From Alteribacillus bidgolensis (GTDB taxonomy: Bacteria; Bacillota; Bacilli; Bacillales; Marinococcaceae), in assembly GCF_002886255.1 (NCBI RefSeq), contig NZ_KZ614149.1, positions 3,038,001 to 3,102,000 on the forward strand: 64,000 bases of DNA, in the 5' to 3' direction. Of this stretch, positions 44,485-53,790 are shown piece by piece. The translations under genes were made by a program, and so were the position numbers. The notes under the pieces were generated by a model. That model ran no database searches. It saw only the letters and a program-made list of their open reading frames with translations, and was not told the origin of the DNA. Position 1 is the stretch's first letter, and each line of letters begins with the position of its first letter.

Positions 44485-45345
44485 TTACTCTAATGCTGCC
44501 GCACCGCCGACAATTTCACTGATTTCCTGTGTGATAGCTGCTTGTCTCGCACGGTTATAAGAAAGAGTTAAATCCTCAATAATACTTCCAGCATTATCTG
44601 TAGCCGCACTCATTGCGGTCATACGAGCACCAAATTCACTAGCTTTTGCATCTAGTAAAGCGCCGTATATTAAGCTCTCTGCATATTGCGGAAGAAGCTG
44701 ATCGAGTATTGCTTCAGCGGACGGCTCATACTCGTAAGTTTGTTTTGAATCTGTTTCTTCGCTCATATCTGTTAGAGGCAGCAGTTTCTTTTCTGTAACA
44801 TCTTGCTGAATAGGGCTGATAAAGTGGTTGTACCAGAGATACAACTCATCAATCTCTTCATCTGCGTACATATTAACTGCCAAACGAGTGATATTTTTTA
44901 TGTCGTTAAATACCGGTTCATCCGGAAGACCGGTAATTTCATCTAAAATAGGGATTCCTCTTTTTTTCAGAAGATCCCGGCCAATCCGGCCAAGAATAAT
45001 CACGCCGTATTCATCTTTTGATTTATGCCGTTTATTAATTTCGTCAATAAAGGAACGAATTAAACTGGCATTGTAACCGCCGGCTAAACCGCGGTCAGAA
45101 AAAATAGCAACGTAAGCTGTCTTTTTCACCGGACGCTCTTCAAGCATAGGGTGGCTGGCATCTGAGTTGCCTGAAGCAATACTTGCAACCACCTCACGGA
45201 TTTTCTGGGTGTAAGGTTCGTACGATTGGGCGTTGTTTTGGGCACGATTCAGTTTAGATGCTGAAACCATTTCCATCGCCTTGGTGATCTGTTTTGTCTT
45301 TTTAGTTGAGTTAATCCGTGTTTTAATCTCACGTAATGAGGCCAT
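44485..45345 (-). CDS. atpG: ATP synthase gamma subunit
   Basis: A 286-residue F1 rotor shaft. N-terminal MASLREIKTRINSTKKTKQITKAMEMVSASKLNRA and C-terminal MTAMSAATDNAGSIIEDLTLSYNRARQAAITQEI are the two coiled-coil strands that enter the alpha3beta3 cavity. Confidence 0.97.
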   Translation of the reverse strand: MASLREIKTRINSTKKTKQITKAMEMVSASKLNRAQNNAQSYEPYTQKIREVVASIASGNSDASHPMLEERPVKKTAYVAIFSDRGLAGGYNASLIRSFIDEINKRHKSKDEYGVIILGRIGRDLLKKRGIPILDEITGLPDEPVFNDIKNITRLAVNMYADEEIDELYLWYNHFISPIQQDVTEKKLLPLTDMSEETDSKQTYEYEPSAEAILDQLLPQYAESLIYGALLDAKASEFGARMTAMSAATDNAGSIIEDLTLSYNRARQAAITQEISEIVGGAAALE

Positions 45346-45466
45346 CTCTTTTCACCACCTTCTCCGTAAGGGCACAAAGGTTGAGACTGCTCAAAAAGGA
45401 GAGTCCGCCGGATCAGCCGACGGCATTTACACTTTTCTATCCTTTTCAAGAAGTCTTCCTGATATA

Positions 45467-46975
45467 TTATTTAGACACGTTAAATGATTTTTTGAATCCT
45501 TCGATTGCTGCACTAAAGTCTTTATCGTCTGGGAGATTTCCAGTTTCACGAATTCCGTTTAAAAGATCTTTGTGGTTGGAATCCAAGTAAACGAATAATT
45601 CGGATTCAAAGCGCTGTACATCTTTAACCGGAATATCGTCCAAAAATCCTTTTGTCAGCGAGTAAATAATAGCTACTTGCTTTTCTACCGGCTGCGGCTG
45701 GTGAAGACCCTGTTTTAACACTTCTACCGTACGTTCACCGCGGGAAAGCTTCGCCTGTGTTGCTTGGTCAAGATCAGATCCAAACTGAGCAAATGCCTCT
45801 AATTCACGGAAAGAAGCTAAATCAAGACGAAGGGTACCCGATACTTTCTTCATCGCTTTAATCTGAGCAGAACCACCAACACGTGATACAGAAATACCCG
45901 GGTTAACCGCAGGTCTTACACCAGAGTGGAACAGATCAGATTGCAAGAAGATTTGTCCGTCTGTGATGGAGATAACGTTTGTTGGAATATAGGCACCAAC
46001 GTCCCCAGCTTGTGTTTCAATAAATGGCAGGGCAGTCAAAGAGCCTGCTCCTTTATCGTCACTAAGCTTTGCAGAACGCTCTAACAAACGAGAGTGAAGA
46101 TAGAATACATCCCCTGGGAATGCTTCACGGCCCGGCGGACGACGAAGCAAGAGGGACAGCTCACGATAAGCAGCTGCTTGTTTAGTTAAGTCGTCATATA
46201 CAACAAGCACATGTTTTCCGTTATACATAAACTCCTCGCCCATAGATACCCCAGCGTAAGGTGAAAGGTACAAGAGCGGAGCTGGATCAGATGCACCAGC
46301 GTTTACTACAATGGTATAATCAAGTGCTCCGTGTTGGCGGAACGTTTCTACTACGCCTGCAACGGTAGATTCTTTTTGTCCGATCGCAACATAGATACAA
46401 AGGATGTCTTCTTCCTTTTGGTTCAATATCGTATCTACGGCAATGGAAGTTTTACCAATTTGACGGTCACCGATAATTAACTCACGCTGTCCGCGTCCAA
46501 TTGGAATCATGGAGTCAATCGCTTTAATACCAGTTTGAAGCGGTTCATGAACGGATTTACGGTCCATAACCCCTGGTGCAGGACTTTCGATAGGGCGAGT
46601 TTTAGTTGTTTCTAACGCACCTTGTCCATCAAGAGGCTGTCCTAGCGGGTTAACAACGCGGCCTAGCAGTTCTTCGCCAACTGGTACTTCCATGATACGT
46701 CCAGTACGTTTAACTTCGTCCCCTTCACGAATGTCATCAAACGGTCCAAGGATAATAATACCTACGTTATTTTCTTCAAGGTTTTGAGCCATACCCATAA
46801 CCCCATTAGAGAACTCAAGCAGTTCCCCTGCCATTACGTTCTCGAGACCATGAGCACGCGCAATACCGTCACCAATTTGAATGACGGTGCCGACTTCGTT
46901 TGCTTCTACATCAGACTGAAAATTTTCAATCTGCTGTTTAATGAGAGAGCTAATCTCATCAGGTCTGATGCTCAT
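45467..46975 (-). CDS. atpA: ATP synthase alpha subunit
   Basis: A 502-residue non-catalytic F1 subunit. The N-terminus starts MSIRPDEISSLIKQQIENF. The P-loop is GDRQIGKTSIAVD, where most relatives have GDRQTGKT. The C-terminal region has QPVEKQVAIIYSLTKGFLDDI. The gene is separated from atpG by about 120 bases. Other regions look normal. Confidence 0.97.
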   Translation of the reverse strand: MSIRPDEISSLIKQQIENFQSDVEANEVGTVIQIGDGIARAHGLENVMAGELLEFSNGVMGMAQNLEENNVGIIILGPFDDIREGDEVKRTGRIMEVPVGEELLGRVVNPLGQPLDGQGALETTKTRPIESPAPGVMDRKSVHEPLQTGIKAIDSMIPIGRGQRELIIGDRQIGKTSIAVDTILNQKEEDILCIYVAIGQKESTVAGVVETFRQHGALDYTIVVNAGASDPAPLLYLSPYAGVSMGEEFMYNGKHVLVVYDDLTKQAAAYRELSLLLRRPPGREAFPGDVFYLHSRLLERSAKLSDDKGAGSLTALPFIETQAGDVGAYIPTNVISITDGQIFLQSDLFHSGVRPAVNPGISVSRVGGSAQIKAMKKVSGTLRLDLASFRELEAFAQFGSDLDQATQAKLSRGERTVEVLKQGLHQPQPVEKQVAIIYSLTKGFLDDIPVKDVQRFESELFVYLDSNHKDLLNGIRETGNLPDDKDFSAAIEGFKKSFNVSK

Positions 46976-46993
46976 TAACGTTCACCCCTATCT

Positions 46994-47536
46994 TTATCGT
47001 TTCCCGGAAACAAGCTCGCGCTCAAGACGGTTAAGCTGACCTTTCACACTGCCATCAAAAATAGTGTCCCCAATTTGGACTTTAATTCCGCCAACCAAAC
47101 GCGGGTCTAATCGATTTTCAATGTGAAGGGTTGCTTTTCCGACTTTCCTGGCGAAGTTCTCAGAAATAAATTTTCGATCTGTTTCAGAAAGTGGTTTTAC
47201 CGTATAAACGACGGCATGGCCCACTTTTTGTTCTTCGTCTGCAAGCTCCTGAAACCGTTCAGCCAACAGCACCACGCTGTCGATTCGATTTTTTTTCAGG
47301 AGTAAAAGAAGTGTATTCGTTACAGGCTCGCTCATACCAGCGAAGCTTTCACGCAGCAGTTGTTCTTTTTTATCTGCTGGTACTTTCGGATGATGAAGAA
47401 GTGCAGGCAGTTTATCATTATCTTGAAAAACTTGCTTAACTGCTTCGAGCTCAGCTTGAATGTCTTCAAGCATGTTCTTTTCCATTGAAAGTTCAAAAAG
47501 TGCTACGGCATAACGATTAGCTGCTGCTCGGCTCAT
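46994..47536 (-). CDS. atpH: ATP synthase delta subunit
   Basis: A 180-residue peripheral-stalk subunit. The N-terminal domain is ANRYAVALFELSMEKNMLEDIQAELEAV, and the C-terminus contains ENRLDPRLVGGIKVQIGDTIFDGSVKGQLNRLE. It overlaps atpF by 4 bases. Confidence 0.96.
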   Translation of the reverse strand: MSRAAANRYAVALFELSMEKNMLEDIQAELEAVKQVFQDNDKLPALLHHPKVPADKKEQLLRESFAGMSEPVTNTLLLLLKKNRIDSVVLLAERFQELADEEQKVGHAVVYTVKPLSETDRKFISENFARKVGKATLHIENRLDPRLVGGIKVQIGDTIFDGSVKGQLNRLERELVSGKR

Positions 47537-48033
47537 AACCGTTCGCCTGCCTCTTGAATATATTCTTGAATCAGTTTTTCCTGCTCTTTTTCATCAAGTT
47601 CTTTTTCAATAATCTTTGTTGCGATCATAACAGACAATGTACCAACCTGTTCACGCAGTTCAGCTACAGCTTGCTCTTTTTCACGTGAAATATCAGCCAG
47701 CGCATTTTCTTTCAAACGCTCGGCTTCTGAACGAGCTTGAGCAACAATATCTTCCCCTTGTTTCTCACTTGTCTTTCTTGCTGTTTCAATAATAGATTGC
47801 GCCTCGTCGCGAGCGCGTTCTACTTCTTTACGCTGTTCTTCTAAATATTTTTCCGCATCTTGACGGCTTTTTTCCGCAGTATCAATTTCTTTGGCAATAT
47901 GCTCTTCGCGTTCTTTCATCATGTTCACGATTGGTCCCCAAGCGAATTTACGCAATAGGAGAAGCAAGATAATAAACATGCCCAGCGAAAATATAACATC
48001 TCCCCAGTAGATTACATCTGGCACGGAATTCAC
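47533..48033 (-). CDS. atpF: ATP synthase b subunit
   Basis: A 166-residue stator subunit with one N-terminal transmembrane helix (VIFSLGMFIILLLLLRKFAWGPI). A long charged coiled coil follows, with Glu, Arg and Lys throughout and AEKSRQDAEKYLEEQRKEVERARDEAQ as typical repeats. Confidence 0.96.
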   Translation of the reverse strand: MNSVPDVIYWGDVIFSLGMFIILLLLLRKFAWGPIVNMMKEREEHIAKEIDTAEKSRQDAEKYLEEQRKEVERARDEAQSIIETARKTSEKQGEDIVAQARSEAERLKENALADISREKEQAVAELREQVGTLSVMIATKIIEKELDEKEQEKLIQEYIQEAGERL

Positions 48034-48117
48034 TCCTTTCTGCTGTCATACAAAAGGAATGGCGAAGTTTCCCAAACTAGACTCCGCCATACATGTTAAC
48101 AATGAAGACAGGATGTA

Positions 48118-48330
48118 CTATCCTCCCATAACGATAAAGGCGATTACAATTGCGATAATCGGAAGGGCCTCAACAAGTGCGATACCGATAAACATAAGTG
48201 TTTGCAATGTACCTTTAAGTTCTGGTTGACGAGCAACCCCTTCAAGTGTCCCCTTAACAATCAATGCGTTACCAATACCTGCTCCTACTGCAGCCAAACC
48301 AGCTGCAATTGCTGCTGCTAATAATCCCAT
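48118..48330 (-). CDS. atpE: ATP synthase c subunit
   Basis: A 70-residue hairpin forming the rotor ring. The proton-binding Glu54 is in GIALVEALP. Helix 1 has GAGIGNA at 16-22, that is GxGxGxA. It lies between the neutralophile GxGxGxG and the AxAxAxA of extreme alkaliphiles such as B. pseudofirmus OF4. The alkaliphile Pro at position 51 (P-x-x-E-x-x-P) is Ala here. Coupling is therefore expected to be to protons, with a moderate rather than extreme alkaline adaptation (inference). Confidence 0.96.
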   Translation of the reverse strand: MGLLAAAIAAGLAAVGAGIGNALIVKGTLEGVARQPELKGTLQTLMFIGIALVEALPIIAIVIAFIVMGG

Positions 48331-48383
48331 TCTAATAATCCTCCCTTAGTATAATTAATTATTGAGATAAATACTTTTAAAAA

Positions 48384-49112
48384 TTAGTGATCATCTGCTA
48401 CTTTGTGAGCCAAATAAACCATAGTCAGCATTAAAAAGATAAACGCCTGGATGGCACCGATAAATATACTGAACGCCTGCCATGCAATCATTGGCAGCCC
48501 GGCAGCAAGTGCTCCTAACAAACTTGCTCCCCCAGCAGTCGCAAGCAGTGTTAATAGGATTTCCTTTGCATACAAGTTACCAAAAAGACGCATACCCAAT
48601 GTTAGTGTATTTGTAAATTCCTCTAATACCTTCAACGGGAAAAGGTAAGGTATAGGCTTGAAGAAACCTTTTCCGTATTCCTTGGCACCCTTTATCTTGA
48701 TTCCATAATAATGAGTCAGCACAATTACCATTACGGCAAAAGTCATTGTAATGACAGGATCTGCTGTCGGAGACTTCCACCAAAGTTCATGTGTTTCATG
48801 GTTAACAATCATAAAAGGTATACCGAGCATGTTCGAGATGAAAATCCAAAGGAATATGGTAATGCCAAGACCAAAGAATCTTTCACCTGTTTTCCAGTCC
48901 ATTGCACTGTTGATCGTGTTTTTCACAAAGTCTATGATCCATTCAAATCCGTTTTGCATGCCAGAAGGCTTCATTTTCAAGCTTCTTGCACTAAAAAAAC
49001 CGATGCAAAACACAATAAGAGCCGAAATAGTCAACATGATAATATTCGACAAATTAATATGAAACCCCGAGATTCCAAACAGATCATAAACTATCGGCGC
49101 ATGATGGTCCAC
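48384..49112 (-). CDS. atpB: ATP synthase a subunit
   Basis: A 242-residue Fo stator protein with five or more membrane helices. The essential Arg175 lies in TLGMRLFGNLYAKEILL. Lys183, eight residues after it, is the position that is Lys180 in alkaliphilic Bacillus and Gly in B. subtilis; there it keeps protons from being lost to the alkaline exterior. Gln222 in IQAFIFLML is the conserved helix-5 residue. The position equivalent to alkaliphile Gly212 is Ser. The family function is firm; the adaptation is inferred. Confidence 0.96.
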   Translation of the reverse strand: MDHHAPIVYDLFGISGFHINLSNIIMLTISALIVFCIGFFSARSLKMKPSGMQNGFEWIIDFVKNTINSAMDWKTGERFFGLGITIFLWIFISNMLGIPFMIVNHETHELWWKSPTADPVITMTFAVMVIVLTHYYGIKIKGAKEYGKGFFKPIPYLFPLKVLEEFTNTLTLGMRLFGNLYAKEILLTLLATAGGASLLGALAAGLPMIAWQAFSIFIGAIQAFIFLMLTMVYLAHKVADDH

Positions 49113-49177
49113 TCTTCTTCACCCCTTTACAAATAATCTGTCAGCTGCTGTTCTTCTCTGCCTCCTTGCTTGTCCTG

Positions 49178-49552
49178 TTACGATGTTGAGTGTTTGGTTT
49201 GAAACAAGGATGAAATAAATATAATAATATAAGGAGTCACGATTCCAGCAACAAGTCCTAAAATGTGAAAGTGCTCAGGAAAACGAATAAAAAGAACTGC
49301 AGCTAGTGCACCTGCCGCAAATCTTGACAGCATCCCGAATGTAAACTTTCTCTTCTGATTTCCTGCCGCCTCATCAAACTTTTTCACTTCCCGGTACATA
49401 CTCCAAAGATTAAAAAGTCCAATAAGTGCTCCGATTCCCAGGCTGAAAAAGATCTTATCAAAAGGCATCACTGCCCACCCAAAGGCATACATGAGCATTG
49501 CAGCTAAAGTAAATTGAACATAACGTTTGACATTTCCCTCGAAGCTCTTCAC
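49178..49552 (-). CDS. atpI: ATP synthase assembly protein I
   Basis: A 124-residue membrane protein with four hydrophobic segments (YVQFTLAAMLMYAFGWAVM, KIFFSLGIGALIGLFNLWSMY, MLSRFAAGALAAVLFIRF, HILGLVAGIVTPYIIIFISSLF). It is the AtpI type that helps assemble the c-ring. It overlaps atpZ by one base and precedes atpB. Confidence 0.9.
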   Translation of the reverse strand: MKSFEGNVKRYVQFTLAAMLMYAFGWAVMPFDKIFFSLGIGALIGLFNLWSMYREVKKFDEAAGNQKRKFTFGMLSRFAAGALAAVLFIRFPEHFHILGLVAGIVTPYIIIFISSLFQTKHSTS

Positions 49553-49794
49553 TATTGATCGTCTCCCAAATATTTTCCAAGCAGACGGACTAGTCCGTAC
49601 ACTCCAGCGGCAATTCCGACAAGCAGGCCGACAATCAAAAATAAAGGCTCCGTTTCAAACCGGCCATCTAACCATCTTCCACTGAAAACACCGATCAAAA
49701 CAGGACCTACCAGATACGATAACACAGCTGAGGTTATAGCCATTGTCTGAAACGATTTTGGAGGTTTTTTCTCGTTCGTCATGTCCGCCTCCAT
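49552..49794 (-). CDS. atpZ: AtpZ-type protein (AtpZ/AtpI family)
   Basis: An 80-residue protein with two transmembrane hairpin helices (MAITSAVLSYLVGPVLIGVFSGRWLDGRF and LFLIVGLLVGIAAGVYGLVRLLGKYL). The first gene of the atp operon, ahead of atpI, is the atpZ position of alkaliphilic Bacillus, where the AtpZ and AtpI proteins form a complex linked to divalent cation supply. The start could also be the Met five residues in (MTNEKK). Confidence 0.85.
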   Translation of the reverse strand: MEADMTNEKKPPKSFQTMAITSAVLSYLVGPVLIGVFSGRWLDGRFETEPLFLIVGLLVGIAAGVYGLVRLLGKYLGDDQ

Positions 49795-49968
49795 TTATAA
49801 TGTATTGGGTGTGGTATAAAAGGTACCAAGATGCCGTACGATGAAGCTATGGCAGAAAATATCACTTGGACTGTTTTAAAGAAGGAATAAATGCTTCATA
49901 GTCCATAAACGAAATTTCAGAATGTTCGGCTGCATTAAATATGTAAACCCTCTCACATTCCCTTTGTA

Positions 49969-49997
49969 ATCGTACAATAGCCAACCTTCAATGTCAA
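49969..49997 (-). promoter_or_regulatory. Sigma-A promoter of the atp operon
   Basis: TTGACA (49997-49992), a 17-bp spacer and TACGAT (49974-49969) on the minus strand. The start is predicted about 165 bases upstream of atpZ, so the leader is long. Confidence 0.7.
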
Positions 49998-49999
49998 TG

Positions 50000-50300
50000 T
50001 GTTAAATAAGAAAAACTCCCTGTCATATAAGGCTTTCCAGCTTTTTTAAATTATGACTATTGAGTGACAATTTCGATATCCCCAATTTTTTTTGAACCTG
50101 TATACAAAATAGGTTAAATCCGGTTCGTTTTTACGATTTTTTTAATGCTTGTATTCAACGACTTTTCGTTTCTTTTGCAGCGTTTTTGCATTTCAAGCTT
50201 TTTATTCAGATCTTCCTTACATCGGTTTTTACCCTTTGTTAGATTTTTTCGATTTTTGCCTGTTTCCACCATTAGAAAAACTCTGCTTGCCGCTGAAAAG
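50000..50300. other. Intergenic, nothing firm
   Basis: AT-rich sequence between the atp promoter and the vpr-like terminator. A fragment AGAAAAACTCTGCTTGCCG near 50275 resembles the hairpin end of an R1 element. No gene is supported. Confidence 0.35.
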
Positions 50301-50330
50301 AAAGAGCCGTTACAACAAACAGCTCTTTTT
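50301..50330 (-). terminator. Terminator of the vpr-like protease gene
   Basis: AAAGAGC and GCTCTTT with a 14-base loop and T-rich flanks; it abuts the stop codon. Confidence 0.75.
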
Positions 50331-52628
50331 TTAACGCTTTGATCGTTTTTCATCTATCATTTTCTGTTCTAAACGGATGATCGTTTCTAAAACTTCTTCT
50401 TTATCTCCAGCTCTTGCATAAACTACGGCTCTGTATTTTCCCTCAGGGACGGAAATGTCTTTAGCAGATAATTTTTGTTCATATAACCCTGGTTTTATAT
50501 TTGTGTCTTTATCAAGTACGCCGGCAAATGCATAAGTGTCCAGGTCATATAACGCTATTTCTAATTCTTCTGCCCCGCCTGGCATATATACTTCATACTG
50601 ATATCCCTTATTTGTTCCAAAAGGTTGTAAATCAAAAGCTCCTATGCGCGGGTAATCGGGTTCGTTGATAAATAATAAATAAGGCAATCGAATTTCTTCA
50701 TTACCGCCTTCTACTGTCAATACGCCATCGAGTTGATCATAGTCAATGGCTCCCGCCTCTATTTCTAAACGAATTTTTGCTTCTTTTTTCTCTCCTGGCT
50801 CTAATGTTATTCGTTTAGGAAGCTCCCATTTTAAACCAAGAAGAGAACTTGTTTCTTTACGAAAGGTATACGTTTTCTTCTGATCAGAATGGTTTTCTAT
50901 AACCACTGTTTTTTCATGGACTCTTTCTTTATTTCCTAACGTCCACACGCCAAACGATAATGTACCGGGATAAACGAGAGTGTCTGTTCGAATGGCTTTT
51001 CTCATTTCAACCCTGCCTGCACCTTGTACAAACGGCGGATAATCATTGTCACTATCATCGGTTAAAGAAACAGCTGTATTCATTAAAGCTGCTTTTATCT
51101 GCTCAGGGTTCCATTCCGGTCTTGCTTGTTTTAATAAGGCTGCAGCGCCGGCTATGTGGGGAGCTGCCATACTTGTTCCGTTTAATGCTAGATAGCCGTT
51201 TGGAACTGTACTGTCTATATCTACCCCCGGTGCAACTACGTCAGGTTTAATTTTCCAAGAGCGAGTGACTGGTCCTCTTGAACTAAAAAAAGCCATATGA
51301 TCTGTTTCTTCTTCTAACACTGTTCGCAAAACAGAGGAAGATGATTTTTTCTCTTTTGCTTCGATTACCTTTCGAATCTGCTCTCCATCTTCACGTGTAA
51401 TAGTAACGGCGGGGATAGGCTGAACTTCCTCCGTACCAGCTGCAAATGCGCCAGCTACATTATTGTAAATAATTACCGCATCCGCTCCAGCTTTGCGGGC
51501 ATTAACAATTTTCCGAACGAGAGGGATGCCGCCTCGTTCAATTAACACCGCCTTCCCTCTAACATTTTCCAAATCCTCTTTCATCCCAAGACCACCGTTT
51601 ACTAATGGTAAATCACGCCGAAACTGCCAGGGAGAAGTTCCTTGTACTGCTTGCATAGAAATAGACAATTCTGGGTTATCATATAGCGTTAATTTTGGCA
51701 TCCGTAATGGAGGAATGGAGGCACCTACTGAAATGGCCTTGTCTGCGGTACCTGGTGAACCAACACTCCACATCGCCGGGCCGCTGTTGCCGCTTGACGT
51801 AACTGCAATGATCCCTGCTTCCGCGGCTTTATCTAGAGCTTCACTTGTAGGCCAATCCGGACCGTTAATGGGACTCCCTAAAGAAAGATTTAAAATATCT
51901 ACCTTATCCTCAATAGCTTTATCAATAGCTGCTAATATTTGTTCGGTAGACCCCTGGCCCCCAGGACCGAGTGCACGATACATGTATAGATCAGCTTCTG
52001 GAGCTACACCTCTGACCGCTCCATTCGCTCCGATGATACCAGCAACATGGGTGCCGTGCATGGTATTTTTTCCATGTTTATCTTTGCCTTCAAGAGGATC
52101 ATCATCTTTATCAACAAAATCATAACCTCCTTTAAAATTACGGTATAGATCAGGGTGATTATAATCTATTCCTGTATCAATTATTCCGACTTTAATTCCT
52201 TTACCTGTCAACTTCACACCATGCTTATCAAGCTGACCGCGAATAGCTTCTGCTCCAATAAAAGGAACGCTGTCTTTTAAAGATGAATGATAGGCAACAG
52301 ATGGATCCGCACGTTTTATCCCATCTAGATTGGATAGTAACTCTATTTGAGAAGGATCTAATTTTACAGCAAATCCTTTAAACCCTTTTTCATAAGAACG
52401 CAGAAACTCTATATCAGGAAAGGTCTTTTTCAACTTATCTTGAACATCATCTGCTTTTTCATTTTCTTTAATAGCAATAATAGCGGTCTCCGGTTTTTCT
52501 TTTGAATATCCTGTTTGAGCAAATCCTTCAAACATTAAAGTAGACGTAACACATATAATAATGGCAAGGAGGAAAAGTCCAATCTTTCTCTGCTTTCTTA
52601 AAACCCCCTTTTTGTTATTTATAACCAT
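50331..52628 (-). CDS. Vpr-like extracellular subtilisin with PA domain
   Basis: A 765-residue secreted serine protease. After a signal segment (IGLFLLAIIICVTSTLMFEGFA) comes an I9 propeptide to about 130. The S8 domain has Asp in GIIDTGIDYNHP, His in MHGTHVAGIIGA and Ser in NGTSMAAPHIAGA. A protease-associated (PA) domain (about 335-450) is inserted between His and Ser, with AVTSSGNSGP supplying the oxyanion Asn. The C-terminal part contains beta domains. This arrangement matches B. subtilis Vpr, the minor extracellular protease. Unlike the protease at 9959 it has no SLH domains, so it should be released. It lies between upp and atpZ, where B. subtilis has nothing. Confidence 0.92.
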   Translation of the reverse strand: MVINNKKGVLRKQRKIGLFLLAIIICVTSTLMFEGFAQTGYSKEKPETAIIAIKENEKADDVQDKLKKTFPDIEFLRSYEKGFKGFAVKLDPSQIELLSNLDGIKRADPSVAYHSSLKDSVPFIGAEAIRGQLDKHGVKLTGKGIKVGIIDTGIDYNHPDLYRNFKGGYDFVDKDDDPLEGKDKHGKNTMHGTHVAGIIGANGAVRGVAPEADLYMYRALGPGGQGSTEQILAAIDKAIEDKVDILNLSLGSPINGPDWPTSEALDKAAEAGIIAVTSSGNSGPAMWSVGSPGTADKAISVGASIPPLRMPKLTLYDNPELSISMQAVQGTSPWQFRRDLPLVNGGLGMKEDLENVRGKAVLIERGGIPLVRKIVNARKAGADAVIIYNNVAGAFAAGTEEVQPIPAVTITREDGEQIRKVIEAKEKKSSSSVLRTVLEEETDHMAFFSSRGPVTRSWKIKPDVVAPGVDIDSTVPNGYLALNGTSMAAPHIAGAAALLKQARPEWNPEQIKAALMNTAVSLTDDSDNDYPPFVQGAGRVEMRKAIRTDTLVYPGTLSFGVWTLGNKERVHEKTVVIENHSDQKKTYTFRKETSSLLGLKWELPKRITLEPGEKKEAKIRLEIEAGAIDYDQLDGVLTVEGGNEEIRLPYLLFINEPDYPRIGAFDLQPFGTNKGYQYEVYMPGGAEELEIALYDLDTYAFAGVLDKDTNIKPGLYEQKLSAKDISVPEGKYRAVVYARAGDKEEVLETIIRLEQKMIDEKRSKR

Positions 52629-52880
52629 TTTTGCTCCCCCCGTCCCTAAAAATCTAATCTCGATATGTTCTTCTATTTATGGTGCAGCAAGCAATAAATT
52701 TTATTCGGCACAAACATGGGAAGAAAAGAAAAACATTCCATCAATACGACTTTTCCCTTTCTTTTCAGTGGTTTTTCCCTCTGATTCAGCTCTTCCTCTC
52801 AATTTATACAGCCTGCTCCTCGTTCTGTTTGAACTTCTTTCCCCATATTCAACGCTTATCTTTTTCACCTTTTCGAAATA
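52629..52880. other. Intergenic upstream of the vpr-like gene
   Basis: It holds the presumed promoter of the protease; no clear consensus promoter is seen. It joins an R1 copy. Confidence 0.35.
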
Positions 52881-52949
52881 CTCGGCTTGCCGTCGAGTCC
52901 TTATGGTACCTTTGATCCTTTTAGCAAATTTAAACTTTCCCAAAGTATA
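52880..52949 (-). repeat. R1 element, copy f
   Basis: ACTCGGCTTGCCGTCGAGT, then TTTGATCCTTTTAGC and TTTAAACTTTCCCAAAGTATAA. It matches the reverse orientation of the consensus with loss of part of the middle. Confidence 0.6.
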
Positions 52950-52954
52950 AAAAA

Positions 52955-52981
52955 ACTTCAGCAGGAAATCCCTGCTGAAGT
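52955..52981 (-). terminator. Terminator of upp
   Basis: CTTCAGCAGG and CCTGCTGAAG, a perfect stem; on the minus strand TTTTTTTATAC follows. Confidence 0.92.
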
Positions 52982-52997
52982 GTAACGGTCCCATTCA

Positions 52998-53627
52998 CTA
53001 TTTTGTTCCAAACAAACGGTCACCAGCGTCCCCAAGACCCGGAACAATATAGCCTTTTTCATTCAATTTTTCATCTAAAGAAGCAAGATAAATATCTATA
53101 TCTGGATGTGCTTCTTGCACAATTTCCACTCCTTCTGGAGCAGCAATGAGACACATCAGCTTGATGTTTGTAGCACCGCGCTTTTTCAAACTCGTTATAG
53201 CTTCCACAGCGGAGCCTCCCGTAGCAAGCATCGGATCAACTACGATAAATTCCCGTTCAGCTACATCACTTGGCAGCTTCACATAATATTCCACAGGTTT
53301 TAATGTTTCAGGATCACGGTATAAGCCAACATGTCCTACTTTTGCAGCAGGAATCAATTTTAAGATACCATCAGACATGCCAAGACCTGCTCTTAAGATC
53401 GGAACAATGCCCAGTTTTTTCCCTGCTAACGTATGTGATTTGGCTGGACCTACAGGCGTTTCTACTGTCACTTCCTGCAGTTGAAGGTGACGTGTGATTT
53501 CAAAAGCCATCAACGTAGCTACTTCATCCACTAGTTCTCTAAATTCTTTTGTGCCCGTGGAAACGTCACGAATAAAAGTAAGCTTATGTTGGATCAGCGG
53601 ATGATCTAATACATGTACTTTCCCCAT
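52998..53627 (-). CDS. upp: Uracil phosphoribosyltransferase
   Basis: A 209-residue pyrimidine-salvage enzyme that makes UMP from uracil and PRPP. It starts MGKVHVLDHPLIQHKLTFIRD, and the PRPP-binding loop is VDPMLATGGSAVEAI. The C-terminus is YIVPGLGDAGDRLFGTK, the uracil-binding flap. I place the start at ATG 53627 with AAAGGAG 12 bases away; the longer frame from 53660 is less likely from family length. It lies downstream of glyA as in B. subtilis. Confidence 0.95.
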   Translation of the reverse strand: MGKVHVLDHPLIQHKLTFIRDVSTGTKEFRELVDEVATLMAFEITRHLQLQEVTVETPVGPAKSHTLAGKKLGIVPILRAGLGMSDGILKLIPAAKVGHVGLYRDPETLKPVEYYVKLPSDVAEREFIVVDPMLATGGSAVEAITSLKKRGATNIKLMCLIAAPEGVEIVQEAHPDIDIYLASLDEKLNEKGYIVPGLGDAGDRLFGTK

Positions 53628-53790
53628 AAAAGAAATCGGCTCCTTTACTCCCCGGTGCATCCGGGAAAAATTATCTAATCAACTTTACTACGAACAGGTT
53701 CATTCTTTTGAAATTTTACAGAAAAACACAATCACCTTCAAGTTCTGATAAAAAGGCCAATGATTCAGATTATTTATATTTATAAGAAAT

